NCBI GenBank assembly: GCA_963210315.1
Contig: OY723274.1
Span: forward strand, 1,612,001 to 1,676,000
Reading direction: 5' to 3'
Length of the DNA stretch: 64,000 nucleotides
Source: Rhynchopus euleeides
Taxonomy: Eukaryota > Euglenozoa > Diplonemea > Diplonemida > Diplonemidae
The notes under the pieces are model-generated. The model ran no database searches, was not told the origin of the DNA, and saw nothing but the letters and a program-made list of their open reading frames with translations. Of the stretch, positions 32,225 to 40,652 are shown piece by piece; the stretch's first letter is position 1; the number at the start of each line of letters is the position of its first letter. Both the position numbers and the translations under genes were made by a program.

Positions 32225-32530
32225 TCAGCCCCACTGTCCCACCTCCTCCACCTCCGAGTCGGTCTCCACGAGAACGGCTTCGTCTTCGAAGCGCTGGAGA
32301 TGGACCTCGGCTGAGACCGCCGCCTTCAGCGCTTCCGTTGTGAGTGTGCTGGCGACTGGCATGAGGGTGGCGAGTCGGGTGATGTGCGGGTCAGAACACT
32401 GCATACACGTAGTCCCAGAGTGTGTTCGCTGTGTGGGGGTATGCGGGCACTTCGGTGCCCTCAAGGAGACAGGCGTCCTTGCCCTGTTCCAGTATGCACA
32501 GTTGGGATGGAGTCTCTCCATACACACCAC
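32225..32530 (-). CDS. Small Cys/His-containing protein inside the foldback element
   Basis: A 101-codon reverse-strand frame runs from 32530 to 32225. It has a Cys/His-rich first half (CAYW, then APKCPHTPTQRTH, then TTCMQCSD), a helical middle (TLTTEALKAAVSAEV) and an acidic tail (FEDEAVLVETDSEVEEV). Third positions are moderately GC-rich, which supports coding. The Cys/His spacing could form a zinc-binding knuckle, but no known family was recognised. It could be a cargo gene fragment or chance. Confidence 0.3.
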   Translation of the reverse strand: MVCMERLHPNCAYWNRARTPVSLRAPKCPHTPTQRTHSGTTCMQCSDPHITRLATLMPVASTLTTEALKAAVSAEVHLQRFEDEAVLVETDSEVEEVGQWG

Positions 32531-32910
32531 CGGTGTAGGCGTGGCTCTGCCACGGGGATGGAGAGGTCCACGGCTTCCGGGTGGTTCAGAGCTCTAGCAC
32601 ATCTGGGCAATGCCAGACTCACACAAGCAAAGCGACATGCGCTTACCTATGGGCTTGTGTGGGTGTCCTCTCCTCTGATTCTGTGCAAAAAACGGGCTGT
32701 TCGTAAATAATGGGTGATCTTATTTACAAATCGCCTATAATTTACGAAGAAATGAAAATCACCTATTATTTACGTTTTCGCCTATTATTTACCAAATAAA
32801 TACGTAAATTATATACGCGGGGGGGGTTTAAGAAATCTTTAAGAAATGGCCCTTTCGGCATTACATTAAGACGTCTTAAGAAATTTCGAGATATCTTAAC
32901 ATTTCTTGCA

Positions 32911-32990
32911 AGATCTTTGTCATACCATGAAAAAAAATCGGCCAAAAAAAAATTGGGGTGCGGGCCCAGAAATCCGAAAAAAAATCCCGA
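32911..32990. repeat. Single unit of the AATTGGGGTGCGGGCCC family, inverted border
   Basis: CTTTGTCATACCATG leads into AATTGGGGTGCGGGCCC. At 22376-22390 the same unit array ends in CATGGTATGACAAAGG, the complement. The two sites therefore show opposite ends of one element family. Confidence 0.55.
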
Positions 32991-33068
32991 AACTCAGCCC
33001 ACCCCTTCATTTCTGTGACGATTCGTCCTCGACATGACGTTAAACTGTCGGCATTCCATTTCAAAATC

Positions 33069-33529
33069 CGACACAGGCCATACTGGATTTCTGTCTTGAT
33101 CCTATTTAGGGAAACACAGGCTATACCAGATTTCTGTCTTGAGACTCACTTTGCAAAGATCCGACACAGGCTATACTGGATTTCTGTCTTGATCCTATTT
33201 AGGGAAACACAGGCCATACCAGATTTCTGTCTTGAGGATAGTCGACACAGGCCATACTGGATTTCTGTCTTGATCCTATTTAGGGAAATACAGGCCATAC
33301 CAGATTTCTGTCTTGAGGATAGTCGACACAGGCCATACTGGATTTCTGTCTTGATCCTATTTAGGGAAACACAGGCTATACCAGATTTCTGTCTTGAGAC
33401 TCACTTTGCAAAGATCCGACACAGGCTATACTGGATTTCTGTCTTGATCCTATTTAGGGAAACACAGGCCATACCAGATTTCTGTCTTGAGGATAGTCGA
33501 CACAGGCCATACTGGATTTCTGTCTTGAG
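33069..33529 (+). repeat. 81/93-bp tandem array, first block
   Basis: The unit begins GACACAGGCCATACTGGATT, then TCTGTCTTGATCCTATTTAG, then a second half ACAGGC(C/T)ATACCAGATT. It ends in either GAGGATAGTC (81 bp) or GAGACTCACTTTGCAAAGATCC (93 bp). Both lengths are multiples of three, so one frame (RHRPYWISVLILFRE) stays open. The two half units are diverged copies of each other. Confidence 0.9.
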
Positions 33530-34053
33530 TCCCTCCAGGGGGGATAAAATCCAACTTGCTGCCTTCACGTGGCGCCCCCTGTGATTACCCTCCTCCGAGG
33601 GGAAACTAAAGCAAGCTCTGGTAACTCTTTTTCCGCTGTGTGCCCTGTTTCATATATGCGGAGGGGCCCTTTCTGCACGGCTTTGGTTTTATTGATGTTG
33701 TGGTGTGCGTGGTTTATTTTCCCTTTTTTTGTTGTTTTCGCAGCATTTTATGCTGTCGGGTGAGCTTCCGCCCCATGGGAGGCGCTCCTTCCGGCTTGCG
33801 CTGCCCACCCATCCCACCCCCGTCCCCTTCCCACATTCTTTCTTTTCTTTTAGGGGAGACGTCCTCGCAGTGGCTGTTTGGCCTGACGCGATTCCCCGCC
33901 TCAAAGCAGACCCACCTGGCAGCTACTCAAGGCACATGAGGAGTGAGAGGCGTCAACGGGCGCAACGCCCCTCCCTGCGGTCCGGCTTCCGCCACGTGGC
34001 TGACTCAAAGCAGCGAAGTGACCAACGGGAGCGACATGAAAAAAAAAAAAAAA
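33530..34053 (+). mobile_element. A-tailed insertion splitting the 81/93-bp array (SINE/retroposon-like)
   Basis: Non-repetitive sequence of about 520 bp interrupts the array and ends in a run of about 15 A (34039-34053), immediately followed by resumption of the array at GTCGACACAGG. A 3' A tail suggests target-primed reverse transcription of an RNA. No coding content was recognised. It includes a short hydrophobic frame (VLLMLWCAWFIFPFFVV) of unclear meaning. Confidence 0.45.
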
Positions 34054-34665
34054 GTCGACACAGGCCATACTGGATTTCTGTCTTGATCCTATTTAGGGAA
34101 ATACAGGCCATACCAGATTTCTGTCTTGAGGATAGTCGACACAGGCCATACTGGATTTCTGTCTTGATCCTATTTAGGGAAACACAGGCTATACCAGATT
34201 TCTGTCTTGAGACTCACTTTGCAAAGATCCGACACAGGCTATACTGGATTTCTGTCTTGATCCTATTTAGGGAAACACAGGCCATACCAGATTTCTGTCT
34301 TGAGGATAGTCGACACAGGCCATACTGGATTTCTGTCTTGATCCTATTTAGGGAAATACAGGCCATACCAGATTTCTGTCTTGAGGATAGTCGACACAGG
34401 CCATACTGGATTTCTGTCTTGATCCTATTTAGGGAAACACAGGCTATACCAGATTTCTGTCTTGAGACTCACTTTGCAAAGATCCGACACAGGCTATACT
34501 GGATTTCTGTCTTGATCCTATTTAGGGAAATACAGGCCATACCAGATTTCTGTCTTGAGGATAGTCGACACAGGCCATACTGGATTTCTGTCTTGATCCT
34601 ATTTAGGGAAATACAGGCTATACCAGATTTCTGTCTTGAGACTCACTTTGCAAAGATCCGATACA
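34054..34665 (+). repeat. 81/93-bp tandem array, second block
   Basis: It has the same units and variants as 33069-33529, with near identity between copies and the same open frame. The final unit decays into GATCCGATACAGGTCTTTTT at about 34657. Confidence 0.9.
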
Positions 34666-34988
34666 GGTCTTTTTAAGTTTCTGTTTGAACTTGTAATTCA
34701 ATTGAAGAGAGTCAGCCCAGACTCTACCCTTTTTGAAATGACTTTGACATTTTCATTTTCGGCAAGTATTTGTCTTGGTCATCTTGAATCAAACCTTGGG
34801 TTTTCATGCACTGATATTCAATTTCTCATCGATATCTGGCTATTAGTATTACGAGTTATACACAGGAATGGCGTACGGCACTCTGTCGGAAAGCATTTCT
34901 GTCTTATTTCATTCACCGTGTAGGAGAATGTGACATTAGTAACGTCATAAATCACTCGCTTTATCTCATCATACTTTCCTCCCGAACA

Positions 34989-35615
34989 GGATCTTTCCGT
35001 GGATGCAGAAACGATGAAGCGCGGCAAGGAGAACTTTTTAAATTCCTTGACCCAACCATGAACCACCGCCTCCTGGCGAAGGAAGAGCGGGAGGAGGGGG
35101 TGAAACTCGTCATGAACTACCTTTTCCCCTACACACGCATGCGGACAAACACGAATGACATTAGCGACACAGAACTCCGTGACCTTCTGAAGAAAGAGAT
35201 GGGAGAGTTTTTTTTCCGGGGGTACAGTGACAAGCACACGTTCATGGGCTTTTGGGGGGAAGGGTATGAGAACGATGACTTTACGAACTTAAACATGTTT
35301 GCCCGTGCCCTCGCCAAGAGTGCACACTCTGAGGCGACCGTGGAGAGGCACTTCAAGCGCCTCTCTTCAGTCATCTCGAAACACCGTGCCGTCTTGAGTG
35401 CGGAACGGGCTGACAACTGCATGTTCCTTGCGATAAACCATAAAGAGCTTCATCCTGAACACTTCCCTGTCTTCCACGCAAGCCGGGATCGTAGGGCGCA
35501 GAGGAGAGCGGCTCTGCTATCACAGACGTCGCACTCCTCGCAGCCTGCGAGTCACAGCCAGGAAGGTGTGGCCCCCCCGGAGTCGGACCCTGACCCCCTC
35601 GACGTTTTTGATTAA
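34989..35615 (+). pseudogene. hAT-family transposase, C-terminal dimerisation part
   Basis: The frame reads ELFKFLDPTMNHRLLAKEE and continues to a hAT dimerisation block: NLNMFARALAKSAHSEATVE, then RHFKRLSSVISKHRAVLSAE, ending LAINH. This fits the hAT pattern of a hydrophobic stretch, S-x-x-x-ER-x-F and a final L-x-x-N. The longest stretch with an ATG is 35058-35615 (185 codons); the frame extends upstream without one. The catalytic DDE core and the BED finger are not found upstream, where the 81/93-bp array lies, so this is a truncated copy. hAT elements normally make 8-bp target duplications. I did not find the element ends. Confidence 0.7.
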
Positions 35616-37254
35616 TGCTTCAAACACAAGGAAATGCCCCCCCCCCCCCCGTCCGCCGGGAGATTTACTTTTCCATTCACTCTCGACGATCAAACCCCCC
35701 CCCCGTCCGCCGGAATTGTCAACTCTGTGGTTCCTTTTCATTTTCTTGTTCTTGTTCTTCTCTACACCCCGCCCCGTAATTATGTTCATAGCCCCAATCC
35801 CAAAGCCCCCCCTATTTTTTTTGTCTTCTTACACATAAAAGAGCAGCTGTGTGTGTTGGGGGGGGGGGATGATCTGACAACAGTGCTTGGGAAGTGGGAG
35901 TCTCGGATCCTGGTATCACAATTTAAACAGTCGAGCTGATGGCCCTTTGCGGAGCTGTCTCTACCTCTGTAATGCAAGCTTCATTCAAACAACCAATTGA
36001 AGAAGTGAGGATCCGTGTGCGTCTTCCAGGCAGGTTCTTTCTTTTTTCCTTGTTATTTTTTTGATTCATGGATGCGAATGTAAATACAGCTGAAGCGTCG
36101 TGCGTGAATGTGCGTGTTCCGTTGGGGTGAAGGGGATTTTTTCGTGACAGCTCATTCCTCAACCAATGATTCTCCTCGAGAAGAGGAAGGATAAACTAAT
36201 GGGCCCAGTTACCATGTACAATAGTAGGTTTCACACTGCTGCTCGAGACGAGTCGATAAAATTGAAGTGCATACAGAACAGACAGAGTAAAAAAACCTAT
36301 GGAGAACTCTTCGCTGTGGAGGGGGGGGGGTGACATTGGATTTGCCTTTCTCTTTCTTGGGGCCTTCGCAAGCCAGGAAAATCCGCCAATTCTCTCCACC
36401 ATTTCCCCAAATGCAAATATGGAGGAAATACTCAAACACACTAATGGTGGATTTTCTTGGTCAGCAAAGGCCCTGAATTGCTTTCTTGTTTGGCCAGTTT
36501 TTGGCGTTGCTGTTCAAGTTGGTGACTCTTGATGAGCCTCATCATGATTCACCCCCATTCCTTTGCTTTTTTTTTTCAATCTTCAATTGCTTTTGAACAA
36601 CAGGTTGCTTCACCTCGCCACCGGGAAATGAAAAACGGGCAAGACGGAACAGAATGGTGGCTGATTCCAAAGAGGTAGCGGAGTGCTGCAGCATGGTAAT
36701 AGGTTGGACGGTGAACCCAGCCCCCACCCCCCACCCTCCCTTGCCAGTCTTCGAAGCAGCATCCCCTCCCCCACAACACCCCACCCATCATCGTCACAAT
36801 CCTCACGACACAATTTACTCAAATACTATTGCCAGATAATTCGGATTAGCGCCTCCCCGGGCAAAATCTTTCAAAAAATTCCAAAAATCGTATTCTATTT
36901 TCATTTTTTCACCGTACCAAAAAAAAAAAAGTGTCACCAAATGGGCAATCTATTTTTTGACTTTTTCGCCTCCGGAGGCCCTCCGGAGGCCTCCGGAGGC
37001 CCGAGAGCCTTGTGCAGGACACACCACACCCGGAGCAAGGCGTGTGGGAGGCGTTCCTCTCTCTCGCGATCGACGAATACCTGCTGGTTCTTCTCTCCCT
37101 CTCTTCTTTCTGATTTGCAGACAACACATTATTCTGCGAGCTCTGAATCATAGTATCCACACAACCCGCTCGGCGAACGCACCGACATCCCTCAGCCCCC
37201 CCCAGTCGTCTGGTGCCAGGCAAACAACCAAACATTCGGGCCGTGGAATTCCCA
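35616..37254. other. Intergenic, poly-C rich, with a CCTCCGGAGG cluster
   Basis: It contains C runs at about 35638-35650 and 35695-35704, G runs at about 35860-35869 and 36319-36328, and A-rich stretches. No gene was found. Bases 36968-37012 hold four CCTCCGGAGG-type palindromes bordered by GGCCCGAGAGCCTTGT. Confidence 0.5.
36968..37012. repeat. CCTCCGGAGG cluster, second site
   Basis: Its right border GGCCCGAGAGCCTTGT is the complement of the left border of the cluster at 21334-21530, so the two clusters face each other 15.6 kb apart. Confidence 0.7.
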
Positions 37255-37413
37255 CACCCCTGCTCTCCCACACCCCGGGAGCCACCTTCCCACTTGTAGC
37301 CGCATCCTCTCTCGTCCACTTGCCCTGCATCCACACCACCCTGCTGCACCATGCAGCCGTTTCACAGCCGTGCACGAGGGTCTCCTGCGGTTGACACACC
37401 ACCCTGCAGGTTT
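37255..37413 (+). promoter_or_regulatory. Conserved upstream block of the receptor gene
   Basis: This is homologous to 17335-17479 in front of the PAN gene, with an extra insert after ATGCAGCCGTTTCACA. It ends 17 bases before the ATG at 37431. It is likely promoter or 5' leader. Confidence 0.6.
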
Positions 37414-37430
37414 TCGTCACAGGCACTGCC

Positions 37431-40400
37431 ATGGGGGCCATGCAGCCGTCGATCCGCCTGCTGTTTCTGGGACAGGTCATGTTGTGCATCATTATCGTGG
37501 CCTCGCTGTGCACGTCGCTTGCTGTCTGGAGCGGTGACCGCGCGCTATCCGACACGGAGGATTCATGCGAAGAGTCCATCACGACTGCCTTCACAGCCGG
37601 GCAGACCACCGTGCTGGCCGTGACGGACGACCACCTCAACCAGGTGGGCGACAGCACCGTGAAGACGCTCGACACCTTCTGGGCTGTGCCGCGCAACGCT
37701 GCGGCGCAGATGTGCCGGCAGCTCATGTCGCATGACACGGCAACCATGGAGTCGTGGGACTACCTCTACACGTGGCGCCGCTCTCTCTACCACATGGTCA
37801 GCACGCACACCGAGTACGACGGGGTTGGGATCGTGACGCTGGATCATCAGACGGTGCAGGTGGTTGAGCACCACACCACGCTGGCACGCGGGCCGGAGGA
37901 GTACCACCATTACACCGGGAACATCAACAACGGCACTGCCTATGACACGCCGGGTGGCATCCCCGCCCGCAACCGCACAGCGCAGTGCGACATCCTCACT
38001 GACGGCAGCGGCGACTGCTACGGCTACCCTCAGCAGGGCCTCACGTTCCCGTTTGAGTGCGATGGGTCGTGGGAGCAGAGCTCGATGTCGAACGGGACAC
38101 AGATGCAGGTGCCATGCATCTTCCCGGACTACAACCTCTACAACATGCACATGAGTCTGTTGCCATACCAGCCGATCGAGGCAGTCCGGTGGACGCCCTT
38201 GATATCGCTCGGGCCGTGGACAGGGATCATTGCACAGTGTGTCTACGGGGATGCGCTGACTGGCAGGAAGGTCGGGTTGGCGTACAGCGGCACGGACATG
38301 CGGAAGATCTCGGAATTCCTGCAGACGATTGACCTGGGGCAGTCGCGCGGGTCGCTCGGGCGTATCTTTGCCACCGTGAGGCACAACTGGGTTTCGCCTG
38401 CCAAGGGGGACCAGGTGGGGTACCTGGCAGGTACCTCGCACGGAACGTATGCCATTGCTTATTAGGATTATTCCAACAGGAGGTTACTTGCAGATGAGGA
38501 AAAGTGCAGCCGTACGGAAGTGTGGTGTTCTGCCGAACCCGCTGCCCATTTTTCGCAGGCATTTTGGTTTGTTTTTGTCACGGTTTGCTGCACGGTTCTG
38601 CTGGCTTTACACGAGCCAGCGTGGTCACATATTATTCTTTGCAGCGGTGTCCAGCACGCATGCATCGAAACCTTTGTGTGTTGCTCTTGGTCCCCCCGAG
38701 GTACCTCATATCGCAAGGGTGGTCACTTCTTTTCTGACCAGCTGCCACATGCCCATGACACGTCACCCACGTTGCACAGGAGCCTGCAGTACCTGAAGCA
38801 CTACGGTGATCGCCTGTACAAGGTGGGTCCTATCCCTGCCACGAACTGCTCCGATGAGCTTGTGTCATACACTGCAAAATATATGAACCAACCGTTTGCG
38901 GTGAACGAGACACTGACGCAGTCGCTGTATGAGACTGTGCATCAACGCCGTGTGGCACATCCCTTCCAGATGCCGACAAACCGGACACCTGCCGGAGAGA
39001 CATTCTACATTAGGTATGGGTATCGAGCAGCATGGGAAAAACGAAGAGTACTCCGGGGGGGGCCCTCGCTACCAGTCACAGCTCGTCAGTCAGTGAGGGG
39101 AAATGGGCTGCTGCTCACTTTTTCTCACTCAGTCACATCTGGTAGCGAAGGCCCCCCGGTAAAAGGGTTTCGTTACTAGCACGAAGCGCACAGATCATCA
39201 CCTAGCACTTCCTCCTGTGCCTAGCGGCTGGTAATGCCATCCCAAAAAAGTGGCTTTGGGCAGAGCTCTTGGCTGAACTATCTTCCACCTCCACCACCAC
39301 CACCACCTCCACCACTCACAGCGTCAAGGTGTTTGACGACGGGCGTGGGCTGAACTGGTTCGTCAATTCGGTAATTGACAGAGTATACATCTTGGGGCAA
39401 GTTGACGCGATGAACAAGGCGACCCACGCTGCTGTGCGTGCAAACAAGGACAAGGTGTCTTCGCAGCTGCATGATGCACGCATTATCATGTTTGTGGTGG
39501 TCGTGACAGTTGCGCTGCTGCCAATCGTGCTGTCGGTATTCCTTGTGTTCCGCGTGACGGAACCGCTTGTGCAACTGATGCAGGAAATGGCCCACGTGGC
39601 GGTGATGAACCTCGAGGTTGTGAATGTGGACAGGCCTGCCAGCAACATCGCAGAGGTGCGCGACATGGAGGTCTCCTTCAAGCAGATGCTCAAGAACCTT
39701 GTGGAGTACAGGCAGTACCTCCCGCAGAGTGTGCTGTACGACTCCGCTACCGATGAGGAGGTAGCTTGCCTGGCAAGCGAAAGTGCGATTACAAGCGCAG
39801 ACGCACACGGCTTTGACAGAACTAATTCTTCCAACGTCAGTTCGGAGGTCATGCTGGGAAGGGCACTGTTCGACTCGACCCTCCGCACACGCAGCGTGAC
39901 CATTCTGGTAACGAACGTCTGCTCCCTGCATGCCATCTCGCGGGGCTCTGCAATGGGTGACATGCTTGCAAGCTACTGAGCCCTTCGTGCGACTGGCGAA
40001 GAAGTCGCGTGGCATCATCGACGATGTGTCGGGGGATAAGGTGGCCGTGTCCTTCAACACCACAATCCCTGCCACCAGCCACAGGGGCCGGGCAGTCGAT
40101 CTTTACTTCCTGCTGCGGAGCGAGTGGGATAGAAAGGCGGCATTCCAGGTCAACGCGGCCGTTGCCACTGGGCCGGTGACCTGCGGCAACATCGGGTGTG
40201 CCGGGATGAAGAAGTACGCCGTGCTGGGCAACGCGCCCCTTGCTGTGCGCACGCTGGAGCGGTGTGGGCGCAGCTGGGGCTTGCCGTTGGTGTGTGACAA
40301 CGCTGTTGCTGGAGATATCAACACCCGCTACATCACACGTGTGCTGGTCTTAGCGCAGGTGTCTGGGCAAAAGGCCGCCCTGCTATTCGCTGTGGAGGAG

Positions 40401-40652
40401 AAGCCGGAGAGCGAAGACGGCGAGTGGATGTACCAGCTGGATAAGGCAGACCGCAGCAACCCACACAAGGCGGCGAACGACGCCATCCTTCTTGTGTTCC
40501 AGGGAAACGTCTCAGAGGCTTCAGCTGCTGTTCGCGCTGCTGGTCTTGCCCCGGACAGCCACGCGGGGATGCTGGTTGCTCGTGCGGTCCGGAGTGGGGT
40601 GCCTCCGCCAGTCAGGCTGAACGAGGTCCCTTCCATGATGCCGGCGGGGTGA
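37431..40652 (+). CDS. Receptor with dCache-like sensor, TM, HAMP-like and degenerate class III cyclase-like domain (3 exons, one frameshift)
   Basis: Exons are 37431-38446, 38780-39013 and 39322-40652, with donors GTATGC and GTATGG, acceptors CAG and agreeing phases. About 859 aa result if one base near 39978 is skipped. A signal anchor (about 9-33) precedes an ectodomain rich in N-x-S/T sites, of dCache type (ending VFDDGRGLNWFVNSVIDRVY). Then come a TM helix (IIMFVVVVTVALLPIVLSVF), a HAMP-like linker (RVTEPLVQLMQEMAHVAV) and a nucleotidyl-cyclase-like domain (RSVTILVTNVCSLHAISRG; GIIDDVSGDKVAVSFN; TGPVTCGNIGCAG; YAVLGNAPLAVRTLERCG). The first metal Asp is Asn, and the usual V-N-x-A-x-R motif is changed, losing the catalytic Asn and Arg. 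The domain is thus probably inactive or regulatory. The frame slips by +1 at about 39978, through sequencing error, true frameshift or decay. A MITE sits in intron 2. Confidence 0.75.
39057..39156 (+). mobile_element. 100-bp MITE, copy 3, inside intron 2 of the receptor gene
   Basis: It has the ends GGGGGCCCTCGCTACCAG and TGGTAGCGAAGGCCCCC with CGG on both sides. It lies 43 bases after the donor at 39014, so splicing would remove it. Confidence 0.85.

Larger units (their letters stand above)
31951..32831. mobile_element. Foldback element built of CGCCTATTATTTACG subrepeats
   Basis: The left end GTAAACCCCCCCCACGTATA and the right end at about 32803-32831 are inverted relatives. Clusters of CGCCTATTATTTACG follow at 31980-32048 and, inverted, at 32700-32800. 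AGAAATC lies just outside each end and may be a target duplication, although the host sequence is rich in that motif. The subrepeat resembles the one in the element at 1901-2229. Confidence 0.6.
31725..32885. mobile_element. Outer inverted-repeat element with TTAAGACGTCTTAA ends
   Basis: TTAAGACGTCTTAATG occurs near 31726 and in inverted form near 32864. TTAAGAAAT-type subrepeats lie between them. The pair ATGATGGACATT / AATGTCCATCAT gives a strong hairpin at about 31822-31912. A second foldback and a MITE are nested inside. Confidence 0.5.

Noticed and set aside
32958-33584. 81/93-bp array frame as a definite gene
   Set aside because: The frame is open and the period is a multiple of three, but there is no start context, no known family and no sign of selection. 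It is kept only as a finding.
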